NCBI GenBank assembly: GCA_034766995.1
Contig: CM068313.1
Coordinates: 34,029,996 to 34,093,995 of the forward strand
Source: Acanthacorydalis orientalis
Taxonomy: Eukaryota; Arthropoda; Insecta; Megaloptera; Corydalidae
DNA length: 64,000 bases
Direction: 5' to 3'
Below are positions 26,865 to 40,849 of this stretch, in pieces. How positions within the stretch are numbered: position 1 is the stretch's first letter; each line of letters starts with the position of its first letter. The notes under the pieces were generated by a model. That model saw only the letters and a program-made list of their open reading frames with translations, made no database searches and had not been told where the DNA came from. Position numbers and translations under genes: made by a program.

Positions 26865-27462
26865 TCATTGCATTTCATTACTACAGTTCTTTGAATGTTT
26901 ATCATACTCATCATTTGTTTTGTACTCGACTCCACATATATTACATTTGTGTTCACCGAATTTCTTCTGATGCATAAGAAAAGAACATCGAAGTTTAAAC
27001 CTCGCTCCGCATGACTTACACTGGAATTTTCTCTTATTACATTTATGTTCAATTTTTCGATACGAATTTGCAAAGATTTTTCCACATCGATCACATTTCA
27101 GTTTGTTTTTAATTTTACAATAATGCTTTGAGCCTTTTGGACCATAAAATCCTACATTACACTTTTCACACTGCTGGTATACGTTTTCAAAAAAATGTTC
27201 TTTTTCATGTTTTACAAAAACGTCTCTTTCATTAAATGCTTTTTCACAAACTTTACATTTGTAATCAGTTTTTTCATCGGAATGTTCCAATTTGACATGG
27301 GTTTTTAATACACTTAATGATTTGAACTCCTTTGAACACTTGTCACATTTTTTGATTTGTCTAAATGGTTTTTGATGTACACGTTGATGAGCTGAAAAAG
27401 GTTTTTAAGAGTTGATATTGAATAATTAAAATTAGTTGTTATAGTATGATTTTATAGTTAAA

Positions 27463-27520
<58 letters not shown>

Positions 27521-28232
27521 AACTACATTTATTCTTACTTAAGTAAAAAAATATATACCTATTAAATCAGTTAATGAAGCAAATGACAGACTACAAACAC
27601 CACATGCAAAAAGATGATCAAAATTCTCATCTGTAGGTTCAAATTCATGTATTTGTTCTCCACTTTGACGTTGTGCATCAAGTAATTGTTCTTGTTTATA
27701 ACATTCTTTTAATTCCTCATCTGTTAATAGAACAGGCTGAAATTCTTCATCACTTTCAGATAATTCAACTTTAACCGGCATTTCAATAAAATCATCTTTT
27801 TCAGGTATATCACTATCTGACCTATCAGACATTTCATAATTAATAGGTAACATTTGTTCATTTGTACTGTTTGCACTTTCAACTGAATTAATCTGTTGAC
27901 ATGATTCGCTAATAAAACTACGAAGAGCTGAATCTGACAATAAGCATTGTTCACGAAATTGTCTGGTCATTTCTAACCTGTGTAAACATGCTTTGCATAC
28001 CAGATCTGGTAATCCATCGTCGGACTTTATCTAAAAGATATTAATATTTTAATTTTATATCAAGATTACTATAAAAGTCATATTTTTTATAAATACTTAC
28101 CGTTACTGGTGCGCACTCCATTATAACATCAGCTATTATAAAGTTCGATATTTTTACATTGAAAATATCAATGAAATCTGTACCTGTGCACATGCACAAT
28201 CTACATATGACTCCGAAACTTTTGATATCCAT
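26865..28232 (-). CDS. ZAD-domain C2H2 zinc-finger protein (three exons)
   Basis: Minus-strand exons are 28232-28101, 28030-27559 and 27391-26865, phases 0 and 1, giving 376 residues. The ATG at 28232 is preferred because it puts the ZAD cysteines near the N-terminus, as is usual; an in-frame ATG lies at 28262. The ZAD has CRLC at residues 10-13 and its second pair, VCKAC, just after the first intron; this domain mediates dimerisation and nuclear roles in insect regulators. A long acidic linker follows (SDSDIPEKDD, ELSESDEEFQ). Finger 1 is CGVCSLSF...HQRVH, split by intron 2. Finger 2 is CDKCSKEF...HVKLEH and finger 3 CKVCEKAF...HEKEH. Four later fingers are degenerate or C2HC-like (CEKC...HYC, CDRC...HKC, CKSC...H-x6-H, CNIC...HSKNC). 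Likely a sequence-specific DNA-binding regulator; target unknown. Confidence 0.92.
27470..27513. repeat. (TA)n array inside the 167-bp intron 2 of the zinc-finger gene
   Basis: About a quarter of this short intron (27392-27558) is TA repeat; the TTTTTCAG acceptor and GTATAT donor are intact. Confidence 0.95.
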
Positions 28233-28262
28233 AATTATAATTAATAAACATTCAATGAACAC

Positions 28263-28772
28263 CGATTCTACGTACTAAACGAAATTATAATTTATCACTA
28301 TATGTGTCAAACACGTACAATGTGCATATTATAATAATAAAATAGGATTCATACCGTACTGTTGAAAATACTTAGTAAAGTTTATTAACACATTTTTTTC
28401 AAAAAAAATGCACTTAAATGAATATAAAAATGTTATTTAATATAAATTATGTATTTTTAATTTTTATTGTAATACAGACATTAACGGAAGTCAGTAGCTC
28501 TTCGTAACAGTACCCGAAAGTACCCAATAATATCTGAAAATAGTACATTTCGTTTCTTAGACAACATTTTTCCCCCAACAGTTGTTATCAGCTGAACTAA
28601 TGATAAATGTATTGGTTCGTATATTTTCGGGTTAGAAGACTTCCAGCTACAATTTTCGACAAGTTGAGACGTTATATTCTACTTTTAATACCTAGTAAAC
28701 ATTATGTTGTACTTTAATGATATTTTATTTATATGTTATGTTGTACTTTAATGATATTTATTTTATTGTACC

Positions 28773-28839
<67 letters not shown>

Positions 28840-29136
28840 CACCCTATAACGAAAGAATGAAATTATATTTCACAACGATTATAAAATTATAGATAAAAGA
28901 ACGATTGTTTCTGTTAAAAAAATCTTTAAATAATACTATAGTCAAAAATTGAAGCAATTTAGACAATTGGTTTTTTATTATATGAAAAGTTATAAAATTA
29001 ATTTAAAACAATTATTTTTATCAAATTTTATTTATTCTAATGAGGAGGAATTGAATAATGTTTTATTTTTTACATTTTGTATCTTTATATTTCAATGTAT
29101 ATATAAACTACTAACGCTATCTAATCCTGCTTGTTA

Positions 29137-29138
<2 letters not shown>
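28263..29138. other. Upstream region of the zinc-finger gene
   Basis: A slightly GC-richer block at about 28480-28700 may hold the promoter or untranslated leader of the minus-strand gene. GTTGTACTTTAATGATATTT is duplicated near 28705 and 28740. A TA array lies at 28778-28837. The frame at 28949-29137 is unsupported. Confidence 0.4.

Positions 29139-29218
<80 letters not shown>
29139..29218. repeat. (TA)n array, 80 bp
   Basis: Uninterrupted TA immediately before the coding-like segment at 29219. Confidence 0.95.
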
Positions 29219-29220
<2 letters not shown>

Positions 29221-29308
29221 GAACCAATATTCTATGCCAATATTGTTGTGTCCAACAAATCAACGGACAGGACAGCTACGATAAATGGTCAAGTTTATAG
29301 AGTTGTAG
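29219..29308 (+). CDS. Coding-like fragment, possible exon or transposase remnant
   Basis: An open segment reading NKSTDRTATINGQVYRVV ends at a good donor (GTAG/GTAAAC) in phase 1. That phase would join in frame to the exon at 33766, giving VYRVV-D-QGISF. The alternative is a relic of a Tc3-like transposase: the decayed element at 38.6 kb has STAVIING then YR at the comparable position. No convincing acceptor precedes it; the array runs straight in. Function not recognised. Confidence 0.25.
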
Positions 29309-29597
29309 GTAAACATATAAATAGTATATTTTTTTTTCACAGAAAAATTAATTAAAAATATTTATTAAAAATGTATTGATTTCTATATTATCTCTTTCAA
29401 AAAAAAATATTTATATAGTACTACCATCTGTTACTCAATTGAAAATTTATAGCAGTAGCTGTAAGTTAGATATCTAATATAGTTAACAGGAAGTTTATTA
29501 AAAATACTAATTAAAATGATTTCAAAATCAATTATATAAATCATATTATATTTATTATTCATTTTATTTCTACAACGTATGTAAATCTCTCTCTCTC

Positions 29598-29635
<38 letters not shown>

Positions 29636-29668
29636 TTAACACGTACGTGTGTACATGGATATTAATTT

Positions 29669-29744
<76 letters not shown>

Positions 29745-30003
29745 AAGATGAAGATTCATTGTTACTTAATTAAAAGCAATATTTTTATTTTTTAGCAAGA
29801 AGATCCATAAATAATACGAAGTTAGTATTATTGATCATTAGAATCAGTTTTTCAATTTATTACTCATTTTAATATTAACTGTTTCAGTTAGGTGAATTTA
29901 AAATGCATTTTATAAAGAAAGTATCAACGTTGGATTAAATTTAAATATTTTGGATATTTTTTTAAAAAAATAAATCGATTTATTTTTTATCATTTGATGA
30001 TAA

Positions 30004-30006
<3 letters not shown>

Positions 30007-30089
<83 letters not shown>
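30007..30089. repeat. (TA)n array, about 83 bp
   Basis: Pure TA run. Confidence 0.95.
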
Positions 30090-30092
<3 letters not shown>

Positions 30093-30777
30093 ACATATTT
30101 CAATTGTGTACCTATTATAGAAAATGTTTTATATCTGCTTTTTTCGTACTTTTTTATTTTTTGTTGAGAATTATTTGTATATAATTGAATTATAGTATAA
30201 AAGTTAGTTATATATATATATATATATATTTAGATAATAGGTTATTTTTCTATTTTTGTTTTTAGTCTTGATATTCTTCTCGAATTCAATATTTTTCTAA
30301 TTATTAACATTTGAATAATGTAACTTGTCGGTAATTATATCTACATTCTTTAATATATGAGTAATACGATTTATTAACGTTTGATAATATTTCTAATATT
30401 CTTTTCCTTTTCATCAAATGTTTATAAATAATGCAGCAAAAAAAAATAATGCGATTTTATTTCATGAGCAAGTATATATGATATAAAAGATATTTTAACT
30501 TGTTTGTATTTAACGTTATCTTTATAGAACCGAAATGATTATAAGACATGGAATTTGAGTTTATATTTTCCAATTTAAATATATAATTATACCAATTAAA
30601 AATTACAGTAAAAACGATTGATATTATAATAGATGATTGTTAGCAACCTCACAAATATACAAAAGGAAAGCAAATTAAATTACATGTATTTCATTCAGTT
30701 TATTGTCAATCTTTCAAAACAAACATTTCAAGTTCAAGGAGTGGGACGGAAATGTATATTTCAAGTAAAAAGTATAG

Positions 30778-30939
30778 TATTATTCTTCTCAACGAAATGT
30801 GCAAGAAATATTTATTGGATTTGATATAGATGAATTCATTCAGAAAGTTTATATTGAAGCCAAATATAATGTAGTCGAGAAATATAATAGAAAGGAAATT
30901 GAAAATTTTATTATTCATCATATTTATTTAGTTGGTTGA
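30778..30939 (+). other. 53-codon open frame with charged composition, unknown
   Basis: Between in-frame stops the frame reads NVQEIFIGFDIDEF, later EKYNRKEIENFI, ending IYLVG. It has no obvious ATG. Its Glu/Lys/Asp content is unlike the usual AT-rich noise frames here, so it may be an exon or a gene relic. No family recognised; the frames at 30633-30824 (+) and 30706-30921 (-) overlap it and are less protein-like. Confidence 0.2.
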
Positions 30940-31214
30940 GTTAAATAATTTTTCACTTTTTTGTGTGTTTTTGTTGTGGTATTGTGAACCCTTAAACAAG
31001 TCAGCTATTATTTGTATGCAAACACACATATCACGTTATGAATTGATATTTTTCAATTGAAATTGTATTATATTGTGATTGATTCGTTGCCAGTAGCATT
31101 TTTGCTATTGTTTTCTGAAGAAAAATGGTAAAATATCGTTATTATTCTTTTCTAACTTTTGTACTGAATGTATATTTTCATTTATATTTTTTACTATTTC
31201 ATTTTTTCTTTCCT

Positions 31215-31285
<71 letters not shown>

Positions 31286-31493
31286 ACTCGTATATAACGG
31301 ATATTACTGGAATAACTATTCTCCTTATTTAGATATTATTTTTACATTAACCTGTGTTACGTTATAAATTAAAACACATGTGATATAATTATTAAGTAAA
31401 AATTATTACAACGTGCGTACTCATACATAGAAACGATATAAATATATTTATCAATTCATTTAACTACACAAACATATTTATATAATAAAAAAA

Positions 31494-31700
31494 GACATTT
31501 CTCTCATCGCTTTGTACCCAGGACAAAGTCTATGGCGACGAGAATTGTTTGTTTTGCCAGCTCATAGGTTTCATGTTTAATTCATTAAGTTTCCTTCTTA
31601 GGTATTTTTTATGTTTAAATATATTATTTTGTAAAAACCAATAAACAGTCTTTTTTCTATATTTCTTTCTATTTTCCCGTCAATTTTTACGGGTTAAATA
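31494..31700 (-). repeat. Dispersed repeat, copy 2 (inverted)
   Basis: Reverse complement matches 9633-9832: shared ATAGAAAGAAATA, TTTTTACAAAATAATATATT-like sequence, GAGCTGGCAAAACAAACA and TTCTCGTCG. It carries about 10 extra bases near ACTTTGTC relative to copy 1. Confidence 0.7.
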
Positions 31701-33765
<2,065 letters not shown>

Positions 33766-34113
33766 ATCAAGGAATAAGTTTTTGTGTTGCAAATGTTAAA
33801 TATGGACGATATTTGGTACCAAAATATTTGAATGGTCACACATCATGCAATAAGGTAAAGTTTTATAATGATAATATTAATATTTTTAATGCATTGAAAT
33901 AATATATTTGTTTAAGCCCATTTATATTTTTATATGCATGTTTTTTTGACATGCATGTATACCAAATTAGTAATATTACAACCATTAAAATTCATTATTA
34001 TTGTTTGAAAATAAATTAATAATGTTGACCTTTTAATAAAATTAGTAGTGTCTGATTATTATCCTAACTGTAAATTTCAGAGCATATATGTATATACATA
34101 TATATGTATATAA

Positions 34114-34196
<83 letters not shown>

Positions 34197-34455
34197 GTTT
34201 TGAAAAGCATTTTTTAATTTCTGTGTTCTATTATTTGATCAGAGAGCGTTATAAAAGATCTCTACCAGGAGTAAATATTTCTATTAAATAACTGATTTAA
34301 AATTATGCTACATTTTAGATATATTGTGTTTTCACAAATATTAGTGATTTATTCTAAGACTATTGACAATTGTGAAAAAAAATATTCTATGTTAGTATTA
34401 TATCTTATACATTTACTGCTTGCATTATTCTAAAATAATTTTAATTTATATGTAT

Positions 34456-34535
<80 letters not shown>

Positions 34536-35275
34536 CAATTTTGTTTACTTATCAATTATTTTTATTTTTAAGTTGGTATTTTTGTAATGTAACATTTTAT
34601 TTATTATAGAATTGAAAATTCGACTTTTTTGTTAATTTAAATAATAATAATTTGATAAATTTAAATATTTAAAAATTATAAAATTAGTAATATGTATATA
34701 TATATATATATACGTGTTAGTGTGTGTAGTCAGTAAAAATAAGTGAAATAAAAAAACCGATATACTTTTTGGTCTATTAGAAAATATTTATCCCTTATAT
34801 TTAGTTGAAAAAATCATCATTTAAGAAGTATATTGTATGAGCATGTACATTACTAGCATTAATTTAACAGCGCAGTTACAAAGTCTTTTAGCAACTATAT
34901 GATCCCCAATTAAAAACAAAACATGTAAAAAGGAGTTCTTCTCTTGATATTTTTTCTCGTTTAGTAACTAAATCACAATGTTCCCTAGCACTTGCATCTG
35001 AGTCGGACTAATCGCACTATTGTTTTCACGTTGTTCGAAACGATTATTACCTTGTTATTCCGACTTCAATGGTTCTCCGTTCTCGTACTGTGCTATGTAT
35101 ACACATCGTCCCTCACTAGACTGTCTTACTTCAATCTTTACTAACCTCAGTAACTAAATGGTTCATTTCACTTCGCTCTTTGTTTGTTTGTCTACAGTTT
35201 CGATTATGTTCCAATCACAAGAAATTAATTCTTAATCTATATATTTAGTTCAATTATATGAGTTTTTGTTTTGAG

Positions 35276-35316
<41 letters not shown>

Positions 35317-35634
35317 AAAAGATAAATTTTACAACAAATATCGAATAATATAGTTCATTTTAAGCTTATCGATATGAAACTAATCACTTTTTTTAAATAT
35401 TTAGTTTTTGCTTGTATGTACAAACATTCACTTGAAATTGTTTATATGTTATAAGATTAACATCGTTAGTTATTGTCGTTTTATTCAATAAATAGTCGTT
35501 TTTTTGTGTATGTTATTTTTTTAAGTAAGACGAGAATGAAATAAGTCATGATAAAAGTTTAAATATTATGTTTTCAGAAAGTCAGTAATTATCTTATCAA
35601 ATTAGAACCAATAACATCGACTTACTATGAATGA
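33766..35634 (+). CDS. Two 3' exons of an unrecognised gene (partial)
   Basis: Exon 33766-33854 follows TTTCTTATAG and ends AATAAG/GTAAAG. Only one frame is open, reading [20 protein letters not shown] then LNGHTSCNK, and it ends in phase 0. Exon 35578-35634 follows TATGTTTTCAG, continues in phase 0 as [18 protein letters not shown] and stops at TGA. AATAAA follows near 35749. The pattern C-x-A-x2-KYG-x2-L-x-P-x-KY loosely recalls DM9/DUF3421 repeats, but this is not firm. Upstream coding may include 29219-29308, whose phase fits; no start codon or signal peptide was found. The intron holds TA arrays at 34085-34193, 34458-34524 and 35278-35313. It could be a small orphan gene or a decayed one. 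Confidence 0.38.
34085..34193. repeat. TA array with variable left edge
   Basis: TATATGTATATACATATATATG leads into about 78 bp of pure TA. Confidence 0.95.
34458..34533. repeat. (TA)n array grading into TGTGTG
   Basis: TA with one TACATA break and a short TG tail. Confidence 0.95.
34890..35225. other. GC-richer island, no coding
   Basis: A visibly less AT-rich block (CACTTGCATCTGAGTCGGAC, GGTTCTCCGTTCTCGTACTG). All frames have stops. It lies inside the intron of the tentative gene; on the minus strand it contains donor-like CAAG/GTAATA. It could be an enhancer or an untranslated exon. Confidence 0.25.
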
Positions 35635-36152
35635 GTTCTGGTTTGGATAGGAATGTGATTATAGTTAAAAAATATTATTTTCATTTTAATATTGGATAAG
35701 CAAGATATCTGGTACTAAACTTTTATACACGTTGTGAGTCATTATTGCAATAAATTTTTACTATATGGTAGTGTTTATGTAACTGAAATAAATTTTTATC
35801 TATTTATTTTTATACGTGTATACATATTGTAGTAAAGTATCTAAAAAAATTAAGATATAAATAAACATTTTGATTATTTATTTGGTTTACAATTATATAT
35901 GTAATTGTATATGAATAATATAAAGTCTGCGTACAATAAAATACTTTTATTATTTTTTCAAATTGTTATATTTAGTAATTCTTGTTAATAGTATTCTACT
36001 ATATACAAAAAGAATACAAGTAAAAATATGTTGTACAAAATTTTAAGTTAATAAAATTAGTATTGAAGTAAACGGACATTTTAAAAATTATAAGATAATT
36101 ATTTTTATTTGCTATAGTAGTAAATACCATTTAGTATTATTATTATATACAT

Positions 36153-36262
<110 letters not shown>

Positions 36263-36371
36263 TTGTATTCTATGATTGTATATAAACATGATTTTACAAT
36301 GGTCTTTCTTAGAATTTTTATTTTGAGCAGGGAATCTTTTCACGACGAATATCACAACTAATGACATTATT

Positions 36372-36600
36372 TCCAGTGAATGAAATTCACTAAATCTGTC
36401 CTCATTCTCGCAACCCCTATTCGAGTGCCGTCTCCCTGGCGGCGCGTTAATTTTTATTGCATTAGTATTTTCTTAAATGTGCTCATCGCGTCGTGCCGAA
36501 GTCATCCTTATATTCACCCTTCCGGGCTCCTAGCCTCCAATCCACTTATATCCTCACGAGTATCAGACTATCGAGATGTTTATACTTCGAAGAAATAAGA
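36372..36600. other. GC-rich island of unknown origin
   Basis: Sharply higher G+C than its surroundings (CCGTCTCCCTGGCGGCGCG). It begins with the palindrome CCAGTGAATGAAATTCACT. A plus-strand ATG frame of 72 codons (36380-36598) spans it, but the peptide matches nothing recognised and lacks domain signatures. An old repeat, regulatory island or small gene are all possible. Confidence 0.25.
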
Positions 36601-36829
36601 TCTCGAATAAAACAATGTTTTTCGAACTTTTACGCGAAAACTTCGATTTGGTTGTAATAATACCAAGAAGTTTTCATTGCTTAATCAGCCTTTTACGAGA
36701 TAAACTGTTTGTTGTTTTAAACGGATAGTAGGTATGACATGATATAGATTAATAGAGATTAATTGTTTGTAGATACGAATATGAATCATTACAAAAGTTG
36801 CTTAAACGGGAATTTTTTTAATTTACATT

Positions 36830-37162
36830 ATATATATATATATATACAGAGAGAGAGAGAGAGAGATATTTAAAAAAATATCAAAGGTAAGTATTTATAA
36901 AAAAATCCATTACAACTAAAACATGACTACTATCATAATATATTAAACCGAACTCTTATTTACTTATTTTTCTTCAACTTGTTTTAAAACTTTAAATTCT
37001 AAGATAATATTAAATTCTAAGATAATAGCTTAGAATTTAAAGTTTTAAAACAAATTGAAGAAAAATAAGTAAATAGAGTTCGGTTTAACATATTATGATA
37101 GTAGTCATGTTTTAGTTGTAATGGATTTTTTTTATAAATATTTGCCTTTGATATTTTTTAAA

Positions 37163-37217
<55 letters not shown>
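36830..37217. repeat. Near-perfect long palindrome (inverted duplication)
   Basis: Left arm 36830-37003 and right arm 37029-37217 are reverse complements over about 170-190 bp, including the outer (TA)n and inner (GA)n/(CT)n tracts. Only a few substitutions and single-base indels separate them (for example ATATATTAAACC/ATATGTTAAACC and CAACTTG/CAATTTG). The centre holds an 18-bp direct duplication of AAATTCTAAGATAATATT, so the tightest hairpin has a 7-base loop (37022-37028). No coding content. Confidence 0.95.
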
Positions 37218-37502
37218 GTTAAAAACAAAATATTGCTTAATTTATTATAAATGAAATATGAAAATTAAATTATATTACTATGAATTACAAAGTTCTAAAT
37301 ATTAAAGGCAATCATCACAATTATCGTTTTTGATTGGTTCAATTTTGAAACAGTACTCATTTGGGTAAAATTAACGATCGTAATTGTTTGAAACATTATT
37401 ATAACGAACCACAATATCTACGAATCAGATAATCACTGAGTTTAACTATGGTGGTTCTTCGTTATAGCGTACCATCGTTACCGACAGAGTCATTGTTGGT
37501 AA

Positions 37503-37567
<65 letters not shown>

Positions 37568-37984
37568 CTCCGAGTGAACGCTACCAACCACGGCGTAAAG
37601 TGTAAAACAGTTGAATATATTGCCGACCTCAGCGCGGCGCGGAGGTTGTAAAAGTTAATAAAGATAATACTCTTGCCGGAACAATGAGCAAATTGCACTA
37701 ACTAGTTACACACTTGAAGAAGAAGCTTGAATAATTGTCGTTGGTGTGAGACAATAAAATCTCTAGAATCGTATATTCACGAATATTATGCATTAAAGAC
37801 GGAGTTTAAATACAGATAATAAAAAAATATATAGCCAGTGTAAAACTGGTAATAAACTGTTTTCTTATGATTCACGAACAAAGCAATAATACAATTGTCA
37901 ATTATTTGTTCTTAATTTAGAAAAGAACAAAAGTTGATATATAACTTTTATATATAATTAATAGCACACACACACACATACACA

Positions 37985-38064
<80 letters not shown>

Positions 38065-38204
38065 AATGAATGCAAATGCATGTATGAACACACTATAATT
38101 AGAAGATATTATTTAAAAATATATTACAAGTGATATTTTTTTAAAATATTTAGTAATGGTTCTGCATATGATGGAATTGAATAAATATGCAAAAAATTAT
38201 ATAG

Positions 38205-38250
<46 letters not shown>

Positions 38251-38589
38251 ATTACTATTTCGTTTATACATTTATATTAATTTCGACAATTATCAAATAT
38301 ATAGTTAATATGTGTTAGAGATTTGTATATTCTTTTTTTTTAAATCAGGTTTCCATTTAAAAAATATTCATGCATAACTATTCTGATTAAACAAACTAAT
38401 AAAAAAGTTACTTGGCGCAAAAATAACGAAGGGGTTTGAATAGTAAATATTTTTTTGTTTAAATGTTTTTTAAATGTTTTTTGTTTCTTTTCTTTCGGAA
38501 TTTCATAAATAAAACTTGGCGAATTTATCATAGAAAAGTACACGACGGTACAACGTTCCAAGATAATTCAATTTTATATTGAGAACTAG
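37218..38589. other. Gene-free stretch
   Basis: TA arrays at 37506-37566, 37987-38063 and 38207-38247. The first sits in a mildly GC-rich block (37440-37730) whose minus-strand frame is interrupted by array-coded Ile-Tyr and is not supported. ATAACGAACCAC near 37401 pairs with GTGGTTCTTCGTTAT near 37450 as a short inverted repeat. Confidence 0.5.
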
Positions 38590-39600
38590 TGTTCAATTAT
38601 TTTGACGCAGCCAGCATTTCGTTGTTATTTTAATGTTGAAAGAGGACCATCGAAGTCAATGATTAATCGTTTGGTTGCACGTTTTCGACAACAAGGTGCA
38701 GTTAGTAACCGTTTAGGATCTGGAAGATGTCATTCTGTTTTAACTGAGGAAAATATTCAACGTATACAGGAGTATTGAGCAAAGTCCTAGGACGTCAACC
38801 AGAAGACGTCCAGCCCAACTTGGAATATTTCAAAGGTTACTGCAAAGGATTTTGACCGCATTAAAAATGTTCCTATAAAAAGTGCAGTTTGTGCAAGATC
38901 TAAGGTCAACTGATTATCAGTATCGCCTTGATTATACAATTCGTCTTCGCCAACAAGCATAAGAAAATAAGGAATTTATGCACAATTTGATTATGAGTGA
39001 TGAAGTTCATTTCCATTTAAATGGCTTTGTGAACAGACAAAACTGTAAAATATGGGCTACAGAGAATAGAAAACCACTTCATAAGCGACAAATATACCCA
39101 CTTAAGTGTACTGTTTGTTGCGGAGTAACGTCTGAGAGGATTATAGGTCATTATTTATTCTAAAATGAAGACAGTACTGCTGTAATCATAAATGGTACTT
39201 AATACCGTATGAGAATAGAAAAAATTTTGAGACCAGCTGTTAATAATCGTCCACAGATGTGGTTCCAACAAAATGGAGCCACGGTGCACATAGCAAGATC
39301 CGTTATGGATCTTTTACGGGATATTTTCAGCGAATCATTTTAAGAAACAGCGATTTTAATTGACCTACGCGCTCGCCTTACTTGAACTCCCCGATTCTTT
39401 TCTTTGGGGCTACTTAAGAACTGAACGTGTATACATCAATAAGTTAAAAACCATCTCGAGCGAAAGAAAAACATACGAGAAATTCGAGCGTTATGTCAAG
39501 AAATCCTGAGAGAAGTGATGGAAAATGCCTTAGAAAGAGCTCGACTTTGTGAAGCAGAAAGTGGTTCTCACTTACATGATGTCATTTTTCACGTATAATC
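38590..39600 (+). pseudogene. Decayed Tc3-like (IS630/Tc1 superfamily) transposase
   Basis: Three-frame reading recovers the N-terminal helix-turn-helix region (SKSMINRLVARFRQQGAVSN, GSGRCHSVLTEENIQRIQEY). It then gives the first catalytic block MSDEVHFHLNGFVNRQNC, YPLKCTVCCGVTSERIIGHY, and the second block MWFQQNGATVHIARSVMDLL. The C-terminus is VMENALERARLCEAESGSHL then HDVIFHV. The family cuts and pastes DNA with a DDD/E triad; here the second Asp of the FQQDGAT motif is Asn, and several stops and frameshifts break the frame. An open stretch remains at 38978-39163. Terminal repeats were not recognised; AAAAAGTCTCCACCC is doubled at about 39608-39640. Confidence 0.85.
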
Positions 39601-39727
39601 AGGAAAAAAGTCTCCACCCTTATAAAAAGTCTCCACCCCTACATTTTGGGAAATGAAAAAAGATGAAAATATTACAAAACCAAAAAATATTAATGTTTTA
39701 AACTCCTTCTTTCTTTTAGCGCCACCT

Positions 39728-39797
<70 letters not shown>
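39728..39797. repeat. (TA)n array, 70 bp
   Basis: Pure TA run. Confidence 0.95.
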
Positions 39798-39801
<4 letters not shown>

Positions 39802-40024
39802 CTATCGTTTTATTTTTAGTAGCAATCATATAACATATGATAAGTATTTTAAATATAAAATAAAGTATGAATCAAGAACAATTACAAAAAGACCAGGTGA
39901 AAGAGATATAATATTTAGATAGATATTTATATTATCTAATCGAGATATAACTTTTTATATATCACAATTACATTCAATTTGAAGAAAGATCAATTTTGAT
40001 ATTACTATACATATATTTTGATAT

Positions 40025-40027
<3 letters not shown>

Positions 40028-40095
<68 letters not shown>
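40028..40095. repeat. (TA)n array, 68 bp
   Basis: Pure TA run preceded by a duplicated TTTTGATATTACTATA motif. Confidence 0.95.
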
Positions 40096-40097
<2 letters not shown>

Positions 40098-40587
40098 CAT
40101 GTATAAGAATTCAAAAAATAATATAGTTGATATATATCCAAAGTTCAACAAATTTAGTTAAAAAATTGCCACTCTATAAAATGTATGTTTTGTATATGTG
40201 TGCGTGTTTGTTGAATGTAAGATTTTTATGGCTTGTATTGGTGTTCTTGTTTAATTGTTGATGTTAAAAATGGACGAGTTAATAAAAGAGATTAAATAAA
40301 TCTAAAGCAACAGACAATCTTATTTTGTAAGTAATTAAAACAATCATAAAAAAGTACATAAATAGAATGTGTTAAGTTTGGAATACAACGGAGAACAATT
40401 ATGCAGATGGGTTCTTTTAATTTGAACTTTTTTATATACTTTTTCGGAGTTTTATCGTTTTGAAGTTAAAAAGAAACTATTATATATTTTAACTGTTGTT
40501 CTTATTTTCTTGTCCATTGTATAACATTTTAGTGAGTGCTAAATGTATTTTTTTATTATGTAAACTGAATAGTTTAAATAATTTTAC

Positions 40588-40633
<46 letters not shown>

Positions 40634-40634
40634 A

Positions 40635-40849
40635 AGGCTGATTCAATTTAGGCTTCCACATGGAAGTATTAAAAGGAGACGCGAGGGTTAAGAAAAGTTT
40701 GTCATGTTAGTTTTTATTTAGTATGTTAGTTCAATTCAATAATAAAATACAATTGAACTAAAATACTAAATGGGGGATAACACGTTTTTTTTTTTAATTT
40801 TTGCGTTTTTTTTTAATACCTTCGTATGGAACCCTTAGTCGAATCACTT
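40635..40849. mobile_element. Palindromic MITE, full copy
   Basis: Left end GATTCAATTTAGGCTTCCAC; right end CTTCGTATGGAACCCTTAGT then CGAATCA. The interior shares ACTAAAATACTAAATGGGGG with the copy at 18063 and has its own inverted core (TTCAATAATAAAATACAATTGAA). It is flanked by a TA array on the left and TATATA on the right. Confidence 0.8.

Larger units (their letters stand above)
29309..31493. other. AT-rich stretch with TA arrays
   Basis: Arrays at 29600-29630, 29671-29741, 30007-30089, 30210-30230 and 31219-31281. A (CT)n run precedes the 29600 array. Apart from the 53-codon frame described separately, nothing coding is recognised. Confidence 0.5.
39601..40634. other. Gene-free stretch
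   Basis: TA arrays at 39728-39797, 40028-40095 and 40589-40630, the last abutting the next MITE. No coding region. Confidence 0.6.

Noticed and set aside
27724..27954. Second minus-strand frame within the zinc-finger gene (also 26861-27094)
   Set aside because: Overlapping frame without zinc-finger motifs; the +1 frame is the real one.
36830..37217. Palindrome as a pure assembly or amplification artefact
   Set aside because: Not excluded, but several substitutions and indels between arms make a recent fold-back artefact unlikely.
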